From contig DEIM01000033.1 of NCBI GenBank assembly GCA_002352485.1, positions 6,624-12,384 of the forward strand: a DNA stretch of 5,761 nucleotides. Reading direction: 5' to 3'. Of this stretch, positions 1-5,750 are shown one piece after another. Below the pieces are notes generated by a model. The model did not search any database and was not told the origin of the DNA. It was given only the letters and a program-made list of their open reading frames with translations. Position 1 is the stretch's first letter, and every line of letters begins with the position of its first letter. This DNA is from Candidatus Dadabacteria bacterium UBA2774. GTDB taxonomy: Bacteria > Desulfobacterota_D > UBA1144 > Nemesobacterales > UBA2774. Made by a program: the position numbers and the translations under genes.

Positions 1-873
1 CCCGTGGAAGTGGATATAGCCTCAGAGTACCGCTACAGAAAGCCAATATTGGATAAACATACGCTCGCCATCGGAGTCTCTCAGTCCGGGGAAACGGCTG
101 ATACATCGGAAGCCCTGAATGAAGCCAAGAGTAACGGAGCGAAAACTCTTGCCGTTACAAATGTGCTGATGAGTAAGATCGCAAGGGACTCGGACGCAGT
201 CATTTATACTCATGCAGGTCCAGAGATCGGTGTCGCCTCAACAAAGGCTTTTACTACACAGTTAATAGCTTTTTATCTCTTCGCTCTATACTTGGGCAGA
301 GTCAAAAAGAAACTCAATAAAAAGCATACGGTTGAGCTGATTAGGGATGTGGTTAAGATCCCTAGCCTGATCCAGCAGACCCTTAAGCTCGATAAGGATA
401 TGGAGGAGCTTGCCAAAGAGTATTTTCAATACAGAAATTTTCTATACTTAGGAAGAGGAATCAATTACCCAATAGCATTTGAAGGCGCTCTTAAGCTTAA
501 GGAAATTTCATACATTCATGCGGAAGGTTATGCGGCGGGTGAGATGAAACACGGTCCAATAGCGCTAATCGACGAGGAAATGCCTGTTGTTCTTATAGCT
601 CCGCGGGACGGTATTACTTATAAGAAGATACTTGGGAACCTTCAAGAGGTGAGGGCACGCAAGGGAAAAGTGATATTCCTGACATCCGACATAGTCACCC
701 AGGAGCTTCACGGGAAAGTGGATAATGTAATAGAAATTCCCGAGTGCGGTTATCTCCTGAGCCCAATTCTCTCGGTAGTTCCCCTTCAGCTTTTGGCTTA
801 TTATATAGCTACATATAAAGGCACGGACGTCGACCAGCCCCGGAACCTTGCAAAGGTAGTTACTGTGGAATAA
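1..873 (+). CDS. glmS: Glutamine-fructose-6-phosphate aminotransferase (glucosamine-6-phosphate synthase), 3' part
   Basis: This enzyme makes glucosamine-6-phosphate from fructose-6-phosphate and glutamine in the cytoplasm, the entry step to UDP-GlcNAc, peptidoglycan and lipid A. The reading frame is open from base 1, so the N-terminal glutaminase domain and the first part of the sugar domain lie outside the window. The 290 visible residues cover most of the two SIS domains; family members are about 610 residues. Seen motifs (fragment numbering) are SQSGET at 27-32, which binds sugar phosphate, EIGVASTKAFTTQ at 75-87, LGRG at 150-153, the KEISYIHAEGYAAGE stretch with MKHGP near 168-186, and the C-terminal DVDQPRNLAK at 276-285 followed by VVTVE. 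This C-terminal tail contains the family's conserved active-site lysine. The frame is intact to TAA at 871. No terminator hairpin follows. The GTG at 4 is an internal codon, not a start. Confidence 0.97.
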   Translation, partial: PVEVDIASEYRYRKPILDKHTLAIGVSQSGETADTSEALNEAKSNGAKTLAVTNVLMSKIARDSDAVIYTHAGPEIGVASTKAFTTQLIAFYLFALYLGRVKKKLNKKHTVELIRDVVKIPSLIQQTLKLDKDMEELAKEYFQYRNFLYLGRGINYPIAFEGALKLKEISYIHAEGYAAGEMKHGPIALIDEEMPVVLIAPRDGITYKKILGNLQEVRARKGKVIFLTSDIVTQELHGKVDNVIEIPECGYLLSPILSVVPLQLLAYYIATYKGTDVDQPRNLAKVVTVE

Positions 874-916
874 CTCTCACACCAAGCTTACCAATACTGA
901 AGATATTTCTCTTATA

Positions 917-947
917 TTGAGAACTTGCATCTGCGGTCTTTTAAAAT
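917..947 (+). promoter_or_regulatory. Weak candidate sigma70-type promoter upstream of purD
   Basis: TTGAGA at 917-922 and TAAAAT at 942-947 each resemble the -35 and -10 consensus, but the spacer is 19 bases, longer than the preferred 17. The 142-base gap between glmS and purD makes an independent promoter for purD plausible. Nothing else in the gap (874-1015) looks better. This is inference from two approximate hexamers. Confidence 0.2.
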
Positions 948-950
948 AAA

Positions 951-985
951 TAGAATCTGGTACATTAACGCTCTCTTTAGAATCT
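951..985 (+). repeat. 8-base direct repeat TAGAATCT, two copies in the glmS-purD gap
   Basis: TAGAATCT occurs at 951-958 and again at 978-985, 27 bases apart start to start, about two and a half helical turns. Both copies lie between the weak candidate promoter and the purD ribosome binding site. TAGAAT also resembles a -10 hexamer, though neither copy has a convincing -35. A regulatory role is only a possibility; chance in AT-rich DNA is a fair alternative. Confidence 0.35.
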
Positions 986-1015
986 CAATCATAGAAAGAA
1001 GAGGGTTATTAATAA

Positions 1016-2290
1016 ATGAAAGTGTTGGTCATCGGAAGCGGCGGACGGGAGCATGCATTTTGCTGGAAGATAAGCAAGAGTCCGCTCGTTACATCACTTT
1101 ACTGCGCGCCCGGAAACCCGGGGATATCTAAGTACGCGGAGTGTGTGGATATTAAGGTCTCAGATATTGAGGGGCTCCTTCGCTTTGCGAGGGCTGAGGA
1201 AATTGATCTGACGGTCGTTGGGCCGGAGCAGCCGCTGGCACTGGGCATTGTCGACCGTTTTAATGAAGAGAACCTCAACATATTCGGGCCTACGCAGGCG
1301 GCAGCAGAGCTTGAGAGCAGTAAGGTTTTTTCGAAAAACCTTATGAAAAAGTACAATATCCCGACAGCATTTTATTCTACATTTACAAACTTTGATGATG
1401 CGGTCAGCTGGGTAAAGGAAGTGAAACCTCCTCTCGTGGTTAAAGCGGACGGTTTAGCTGCGGGTAAAGGGGTGATAATTTGCCAGAGCGAAAAAGAAGC
1501 GATTGAAGTACTAGATGATATAATGAGAAGGAAAATTTTCGGAGACTCTGGGGACAGCGTTGTAGTAGAGGAGTTTTTACAAGGGGAAGAAGCCTCATTT
1601 TTCGCTTTTACAGATGGTGAAAAGGTGATTCCGCTCGTATCTTCTCAGGACCATAAAGCACTTTTAGACGAAGACAAGGGGCCGAATACAGGCGGCATGG
1701 GCGCATATTCTCCTGCCCCGGTAATTACTCCAGAGCTTTCAAAAATCATTATGGAGCGTGTTATGGTGCCCACTGTAAAGGCGCTTGCGCGTGAAGGCAG
1801 GCCTTACAAGGGTATACTGTATGCAGGGCTTATGATAAATGGGGACGATTTTAAGGTGCTCGAATTTAACTGCAGGTTCGGTGACCCCGAGGCTCAGCCG
1901 CTTCTTATGAGGATGCGCTCTGACATTGTGCCGATTTTGTATGCTATTTCAGACAAAGGGCTTACTGATGAAGAGATAGAGTGGAGAGACGAGGCTTCCG
2001 TATGCGTTGTGATGTCATCCCGCGGTTATCCCGGGGATTATAAGAAGGGGCTACCCATTGAGGGGATCGATAAAGCCGAGGATACAGGAGACGTAATTGT
2101 GTTTCATGCCGGTACTGCGGAGGAAGATGGTAAAATAGTCACAAGCGGGGGACGGGTGCTCGGTGTTACGGCTCTTGGAAACACAATTCCAGAGGCTATC
2201 AATCTTGCGTATGAGGCTGTAGGCAAAATAGATTCAGATTCGCTTTACTACAGAAAAGATATAGGGAAAAAAGCACTAAAATACATATAA
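1016..2290 (+). CDS. purD: Phosphoribosylamine-glycine ligase (GAR synthetase)
   Basis: PurD joins 5-phosphoribosylamine and glycine using ATP to give glycinamide ribonucleotide, the second step of de novo purine synthesis, in the cytoplasm. At 424 residues it matches the usual length (about 420-430). Domains in order are an N-terminal Rossmann-like domain with GSGGREHA at 7-14 and VVGPEQPL at 67-74, and an ATP-grasp core with VVKADGLAAGKGV at 141-153, GPNTGGMGAYSP at 222-233 and EFNCRFGDPEAQP at 283-295. The Glu and Asn at the start of that last motif are the usual metal ligands. The C-terminal domain has SGGRVLGVTALG at 377-388 and YYRKDIG at 411-417. ATG at 1016 is supported by GAGG at 1001-1004, 11 bases upstream, and by the protein starting exactly at the family's MKVLVIG. 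No frameshift or missing motif is seen. It is separated from the next gene by 54 bases and may be co-transcribed with it. Confidence 0.97.
   Translation: MKVLVIGSGGREHAFCWKISKSPLVTSLYCAPGNPGISKYAECVDIKVSDIEGLLRFARAEEIDLTVVGPEQPLALGIVDRFNEENLNIFGPTQAAAELESSKVFSKNLMKKYNIPTAFYSTFTNFDDAVSWVKEVKPPLVVKADGLAAGKGVIICQSEKEAIEVLDDIMRRKIFGDSGDSVVVEEFLQGEEASFFAFTDGEKVIPLVSSQDHKALLDEDKGPNTGGMGAYSPAPVITPELSKIIMERVMVPTVKALAREGRPYKGILYAGLMINGDDFKVLEFNCRFGDPEAQPLLMRMRSDIVPILYAISDKGLTDEEIEWRDEASVCVVMSSRGYPGDYKKGLPIEGIDKAEDTGDVIVFHAGTAEEDGKIVTSGGRVLGVTALGNTIPEAINLAYEAVGKIDSDSLYYRKDIGKKALKYI
1321..1343 (+). repeat. Perfect inverted repeat (10-bp stem, 3-base loop) inside purD
   Basis: Bases 1321-1330 (TAAGGTTTTT) are the exact reverse complement of 1334-1343 (AAAAACCTTA), around a TCG loop. 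A further G-U pair (1320 with 1344) is possible. The hairpin lies in the codons for SKVFSKNLM of PurD. No T-tract follows it on either strand, so it is not a standard intrinsic terminator. The stem is mostly A-T and so only moderately stable. Confidence 0.6.
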
Positions 2291-2329
2291 TAAGGTAAAG
2301 TAGACAGAGTGCCGGCATTTAGAGCGGCC

Positions 2330-2340
2330 GGAGGAGAGGA
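2330..2340 (+). promoter_or_regulatory. Strong ribosome binding site that sets the start of the unknown gene
   Basis: The purine-rich stretch GGAGGAGAGGA contains a GGAGG core at 2330-2334 and ends 4 bases before ATG 2345; the AGGAG register (2332-2336) leaves 8 bases. It supports ATG 2345. The in-frame GTG at 2309 lies upstream of this site, so starting there would place the site inside the coding region. Confidence 0.8.
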
Positions 2341-2344
2341 AATC

Positions 2345-2659
2345 ATGGCTGAAGTATGGTATTTAAATGTAGACACGGAATCACTTGAGGGTGCTAAGCC
2401 CACACAGGTGCTTGAACTGGGCAGATGCATTGAGCTTCTAGATTTAAACCCTGACAGATGGGATGCGGAACATGACGCACTGCCTGTGCTCAAGACGGGG
2501 GATCCGCTTGTAGATGAAAGCGGTTTTGTATACGTGTTTATGAGGGTAAACGGGGACGAACTAGATACATACGGCGATAAGCGCTGGAAGTCCGGATGGT
2601 ATAGATCACCCCTTACAATTGTTGGGTTTGAGACCAATTTAAGGAAAAAATCTAAATAA
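2345..2659 (+). CDS. Small hypothetical protein between purD and the str operon (104 aa)
   Basis: I do not recognise this family and give no function. The protein is short, soluble-looking and charged, with no signal peptide or membrane segment. The N-terminal half is acidic (MAEVWYLNVDTESLEG...). The tail is basic (NLRKKSK). It has four tryptophans (5, 39, 81, 85) and one cysteine (28). The pattern suggests a compact, mostly beta fold: VWYLNVD at 4-10, VLELGRCIELLDL at 22-34, GFVYVFMRVNG at 60-70, and RWKSGWYRSPLTIVGFE at 80-96. It is judged a real gene because it has a strong ribosome binding site, is on the same strand as its neighbours, fills the gap between purD and the rpsL promoter, and has a sensible amino acid mix. 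It starts 54 bases after purD and ends 24 bases before the rpsL -35 box, so it probably belongs to the purD transcript. An in-frame GTG at 2309 would add 12 residues but lacks a visible ribosome site. Confidence 0.8.
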   Translation: MAEVWYLNVDTESLEGAKPTQVLELGRCIELLDLNPDRWDAEHDALPVLKTGDPLVDESGFVYVFMRVNGDELDTYGDKRWKSGWYRSPLTIVGFETNLRKKSK

Positions 2660-2682
2660 CTATAATAATCCATGATATTTTC

Positions 2683-2712
2683 TTGACAGGTAGTAAATAG
2701 TCCGGATATACT
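2683..2712 (+). promoter_or_regulatory. str operon promoter (sigma70 type) upstream of rpsL
   Basis: TTGACA at 2683-2688 matches the -35 consensus exactly. TATACT at 2707-2712 matches the -10 at five of six bases. The spacer is 18 bases. The preceding 2660-2682 is AT-rich and could act as an UP element, as is common at ribosomal protein promoters. Transcription would begin near 2719, giving a leader of about 27 bases before the rpsL GTG. The position, just before a ribosomal protein operon, supports the call. Experimental start-site data are not available here. Confidence 0.8.
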
Positions 2713-2745
2713 AGTCGGATTAACTTTTTACGGAGATAAGTATTA

Positions 2746-3117
2746 GTGCCTACAATAAGTCAGCTCGTTAGAGACGGTAGAAAGAGAGCTAAAAAGAAGA
2801 GTAAAGCCCCTGCGCTGCAGAACTGTCCTCAGAAAAGAGGAGTTTGCGTCAGGGTCTACACCACAACACCTAAGAAACCTAATTCTGCACTCAGAAAAGT
2901 GGCGAGGATAAGGCTGACAAACGGTATCGAAGTCACCGGTTATATACCGGGAGAAGGTCATACTCTCCAGGAGCACTCTGTTATATTGGTAAGGGGGGGC
3001 AGAGTAAAAGATCTTCCCGGTGTTAGATACCACATCGTACGAGGCACTTTGGATTCGACCGGGGTTGACGAAAGAAGGCAGGGCCGTTCTAAATACGGTG
3101 CCAAGAAACCTAAATAA
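2746..3117 (+). CDS. rpsL: 30S ribosomal protein S12
   Basis: S12 sits at the decoding centre of the 30S subunit and helps control accuracy of tRNA selection. The 123 residues match the usual length (about 124). The family core is fully present: CPQKRGVC at 27-34, TTPKKPNSALRK at 40-51, GEGHTLQEHS at 69-78 and GGRVKDLPGVRYH at 84-96. Lys43 and Lys88 (numbered with Met; 42 and 87 in the mature E. coli protein) are both lysine, so the classical streptomycin-resistance or dependence substitutions are absent. Asp89, the residue methylthiolated by RimO in E. coli, is conserved. The start is GTG, with GGAG at 2732-2735 ten bases upstream, and the protein begins with the expected MPTISQLVR. It is the first gene after the str promoter, 16 bases before rpsG. 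A run of seven G at 2993-2999 is spanned without loss of frame. Confidence 0.97.
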   Translation: MPTISQLVRDGRKRAKKKSKAPALQNCPQKRGVCVRVYTTTPKKPNSALRKVARIRLTNGIEVTGYIPGEGHTLQEHSVILVRGGRVKDLPGVRYHIVRGTLDSTGVDERRQGRSKYGAKKPK

Positions 3118-3133
3118 GAGAAAGGAAATTTAA

Positions 3134-3604
3134 ATGCCGAGAAAAGGATCCGTTAATAAAAGGAAAGTATCTCTTGACCCCAAATACGGGAATCTAATGA
3201 TTACGAAATTCATCAATTCCCTCATGTATGACGGTAAGAAGAGTAAAGCCGAAGAGGTGTTCTACGGATCACTGGATATTGTGGCTGAAAAAACAGGAAA
3301 AGACCCTCTGGAGGTCTTTATAGCCGCAATGGATAATGTAAAGCCGGGTGTTGAGGTGAGGCCTAGAAGGGTAGGCGGAGCCACTTACCAGGTGCCGATG
3401 GAAGTAAATTCTTTCAGGAGGCAGTCGCTTGCAATAAGATGGATGCTCACGGCAGCGCGTGCAAGGGACGGAAGGTCAATGAAGGAAAAGCTCTCGGGCG
3501 AGATATTGGACGCTGCTGAAGGACGCGGCGGCGCGCTCAAGCGCAGAGAAGATACGCATAGGATGGCAGAGGCGAACAGAGCGTTCGCTCATTATAGGTG
3601 GTAA
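3134..3604 (+). CDS. rpsG: 30S ribosomal protein S7
   Basis: S7 binds the 3' major domain of 16S rRNA, nucleates assembly of the 30S head and contacts the E-site tRNA. The 156 residues are the standard length. Family features are the N-terminal MPRKGSVNKRK, the central RPRRVGGATYQVPMEV at about 76-91, RRQSLAIRWM near 94-103, and the C-terminal KREDTHRMAEANRAFAHYRW. ATG 3134 is preceded by AAAGGA at 3121-3126, seven bases away. It lies 16 bases after rpsL and 22 before fusA, so translational coupling is likely. In E. coli, S7 represses the operon by binding an approximately 100-base rpsL-rpsG intercistronic region; the gap here is too short for that structure. Confidence 0.97.
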   Translation: MPRKGSVNKRKVSLDPKYGNLMITKFINSLMYDGKKSKAEEVFYGSLDIVAEKTGKDPLEVFIAAMDNVKPGVEVRPRRVGGATYQVPMEVNSFRRQSLAIRWMLTAARARDGRSMKEKLSGEILDAAEGRGGALKRREDTHRMAEANRAFAHYRW

Positions 3605-3612
3605 TAAATTTC

Positions 3613-3618
3613 GGAGGG
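3613..3618 (+). promoter_or_regulatory. Ribosome binding site that supports the TTG start of fusA
   Basis: GGAGGG lies 8 bases before TTG 3627. The alternative in-frame GTG at 3633 would be 14 bases away, which is too far for a good fit. The site also lies downstream of the rpsG stop, so fusA need not rely on coupling alone. Confidence 0.75.
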
Positions 3619-3626
3619 ATTTTAAG

Positions 3627-5714
3627 TTGGACGTGGACAGAGTAATACCAATTGAAAAAGTGAGGAACATCGGTATCGTTGCGCACATCGATGCGGGGAA
3701 GACCACTACGACTGAGCGTATCTTGTACTATACCGGTCTTACTTATAAGATCGGAGAAGTGCATGAAGGCACCGCTACAATGGACTGGATGGAGCAGGAG
3801 CGTGAGCGCGGTATCACCATCACATCTGCTACTACTACATGTTTTTGGAATGACAACAGGATTAATATCATCGATACACCGGGACACGTGGATTTTACAA
3901 TCGAAGTCGAAAGGTCTTTAAAAGTTCTCGACGGGGCTGTTGTGGTTTTTGACTCCGTAGGTGGGGTTGAGCCTCAGTCCGAGACCGTTTGGAGACAGGC
4001 CGACCGATACAGGGTTCCGAGGATGGCTTTTGTAAACAAGATGGATAAAGAGGGCTCCAATTTTGCCCGCGTTGTTTCGCAGATTAGAGAAAGGCTGGAC
4101 GCAAACCCTATTCCGCTTCAGCTTCCATATTTTATAGAGTATGAATTCAGTGGAATTATTGACCTGATGAAAATGAAGCTTGCGGTATGGGACGACGACT
4201 CTTTGGGATCTAAATATGAGCTCGTAGACATACCTGCCGAAAATTTAGCGGAGGCTGAAGCTGCAAGAGAGAGCATGCTGGAGGCACTCGCCGACTTTGA
4301 TGAAGGCTTGATGGAGAAATACTTAAACGGCGAAGAGATTTCAGAGCAAGAACTAATTGATTCTATAAGAAAGTCAACGATAGGGCTGCATATAGTGCCC
4401 GTTATACTCGGGACCGCATTTAAAAATAAAGGGGTTCAGATATTGCTGGACTCGGTTGTCGATTATATGCCTTCACCGCTTGATGTTCCTCCTATAGAGG
4501 GGATCAACCCGGATTCCGAGCAGGGTGATGTTAGAAAAGCTGATGACTCAGAGCCTTTTTCGGCTCTCGCGTTTAAAATTATGACAGACCCGTTTGTCGG
4601 GCAGCTTACATATTTAAGGGTATATTCGGGAAAACTGGTTTCGGGATCCTCTGTTTATAACCCCGTAAAGAAAAAAAGAGAAAAGATCGGAAGACTCGTC
4701 CGTATGCACTCGAATAAAAGAGAGGATATTGAGGAGATTGGAGCCGGCGGCATCGTAGCCGCTGTGGGCCTTAAGCTCACTACTACCGGTGACACCTTGT
4801 GTTCGGAGAATAATCCTATCCTCCTTGAAAGCCTCTTTTTTGCAGAACCCGTAATATCCATATCAATTGAACCAAAAACAAAATCAGATCAAGAAAAACT
4901 AGGACTTGCATTAAATAAAATATCACTTGAAGACCCTACATTTAAGGTCAATTATAATGATGAAACTGGACAGACCCTAATATCCGGCATGGGTGAGCTG
5001 CATCTTGAGATCATAGTCGACCGCTTGAAGCGTGAATTTAATGTGGAGGCTAACGTGGGTGTGCCGCAGGTCGCCTACAGGGAGACGATTACGAGGAGCT
5101 CCGATGCCGAGGCCAAGTTTATAAGACAGACCGGAGGCCGGGGTCAATACGGACATGTTAAGATAAGGATGGAGCCAAACGAGGAAGGCGGGGGAATTGA
5201 ATTTATAGATGAGATTAAGGGTGGCAATATACCAAGGGAGTTTATTCCTGCGGTGGAAAAAGGTGTGAAAGAGGCTTCTGAAACAGGAGTCGTCGCGGGT
5301 TATCCTGTAATCGATGTTAAGGTAAGGCTTTATGACGGTTCTTATCACGATGTGGACAGCTCGGAGATCGCATTTAAAGTTGCAGGGTCAATGGCGTTTA
5401 AGGACGCAGTGATGCGGGCTAAGCCAAAGATTCTGGAGCCGCTTATGAAAGTTGAGGTTGTAGTGCCTGAGGATTTTATGGGTACTGTAATGGGTAATCT
5501 GAGCTCGAGAAGAGGTAGGATTTTGGGTTCTGATCTCAGGGGCAATATGCAGGCTATTAAGGCCGAGGTTCCATTATCTGAAATGTTCGGATATGCTACT
5601 GAGCTCCGTTCCATGACAGAGGGCAGAGCGTCTTTTACCATGGAGTTCGGTCATTATTCGCAGTTACCCGAAATGCTGACAGAAGATCTAAAAACAAACT
5701 TGAGGGCTGTGTAG
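3627..5714 (+). CDS. fusA: Translation elongation factor G
   Basis: EF-G is the cytosolic GTPase that drives translocation of tRNA and mRNA, and recycles ribosomes with RRF. At 695 residues it is close to the usual size (about 690-704). The G domain shows the P-loop AHIDAGKTT (19-27), switch I ending RGIT (61-64), DTPGH (83-87), NKMD (137-140) and TAF (263-265), the last often SAF or SAL. Domain II follows with LTYLRVYSG. Domain III has GMGELHLE (454-461). Domain IV has GGRGQYGHV (503-511) and the tip histidine in SYHDVDSSE (His574). Domain V has SEMFGYATELRS near the end. It resembles canonical EF-G rather than a tetracycline-protection protein, from motif wording and its place in the str operon. 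Start TTG 3627 is chosen from its ribosome site. Oddities are Gly375 where AGDI is usual (here AGGI), and an AT-rich patch at 4860-4931. Confidence 0.97.
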   Translation: MDVDRVIPIEKVRNIGIVAHIDAGKTTTTERILYYTGLTYKIGEVHEGTATMDWMEQERERGITITSATTTCFWNDNRINIIDTPGHVDFTIEVERSLKVLDGAVVVFDSVGGVEPQSETVWRQADRYRVPRMAFVNKMDKEGSNFARVVSQIRERLDANPIPLQLPYFIEYEFSGIIDLMKMKLAVWDDDSLGSKYELVDIPAENLAEAEAARESMLEALADFDEGLMEKYLNGEEISEQELIDSIRKSTIGLHIVPVILGTAFKNKGVQILLDSVVDYMPSPLDVPPIEGINPDSEQGDVRKADDSEPFSALAFKIMTDPFVGQLTYLRVYSGKLVSGSSVYNPVKKKREKIGRLVRMHSNKREDIEEIGAGGIVAAVGLKLTTTGDTLCSENNPILLESLFFAEPVISISIEPKTKSDQEKLGLALNKISLEDPTFKVNYNDETGQTLISGMGELHLEIIVDRLKREFNVEANVGVPQVAYRETITRSSDAEAKFIRQTGGRGQYGHVKIRMEPNEEGGGIEFIDEIKGGNIPREFIPAVEKGVKEASETGVVAGYPVIDVKVRLYDGSYHDVDSSEIAFKVAGSMAFKDAVMRAKPKILEPLMKVEVVVPEDFMGTVMGNLSSRRGRILGSDLRGNMQAIKAEVPLSEMFGYATELRSMTEGRASFTMEFGHYSQLPEMLTEDLKTNLRAV

Positions 5715-5718
5715 TGAA

Positions 5719-5728
5719 ACCGGCCGGT
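5719..5728. repeat. 10-base perfect palindrome ACCGGCCGGT in the fusA-tuf gap
   Basis: ACCGGCCGGT equals its own reverse complement and begins 4 bases after the fusA stop. Being continuous, it would fold only as a very small hairpin (three pairs and a four-base loop), and no T-tract follows immediately, so it is not a typical terminator. It could be a dimeric-protein site or chance. Confidence 0.4.
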
Positions 5729-5736
5729 ACTTTTGC

Positions 5737-5744
5737 TAAGGAGG
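5737..5744 (+). promoter_or_regulatory. Strong ribosome binding site of the gene after fusA
   Basis: TAAGGAGG is a near-full match to the anti-Shine-Dalgarno sequence, six bases before ATG 5751. It is the strongest ribosome site in the window, fitting a very highly expressed product such as EF-Tu. Confidence 0.85.
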
Positions 5745-5750
5745 CAATCG

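Noticed and set aside
907..923. Inverted repeat TTCTC / GAGAA after glmS as a terminator
   Set aside because: Five weak pairs with a seven-base loop and no following T-tract; too weak to call.
925..1131. 68-codon + strand frame running into purD
   Set aside because: It overlaps the certain purD start in another frame, and no good ribosome site or family pattern is seen.
2286..2291. Perfect TATAAT overlapping the purD stop as a promoter for the unknown gene
   Set aside because: No -35-like hexamer at 16-18 bases upstream and no extended -10 TGn; an AT-rich stop region gives this by chance.
2248..2673. 141-codon open frame on the - strand covering the whole unknown gene
   Set aside because: The product is a low-complexity Ser/Thr/Pro-rich string typical of antisense shadows. 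The + strand frame has a strong ribosome site and fits the operon.
2993..2999. Run of seven G in rpsL as a frameshift or sequencing error
   Set aside because: The S12 reading frame and conserved residues are intact on both sides.
2746..3117. Streptomycin-resistance allele of rpsL
   Set aside because: Lys43 and Lys88 are both wild type.
3537..3887. 116-codon - strand frame over the rpsG-fusA junction
   Set aside because: It lies opposite two strongly conserved genes and looks like non-coding translation. Other - strand frames inside purD, rpsL and fusA were rejected for the same reason.
4671..4677. Run of seven A in fusA as a programmed slippage site
   Set aside because: The frame continues through a conserved EF-G region, and no alternative product or stimulatory structure is apparent.
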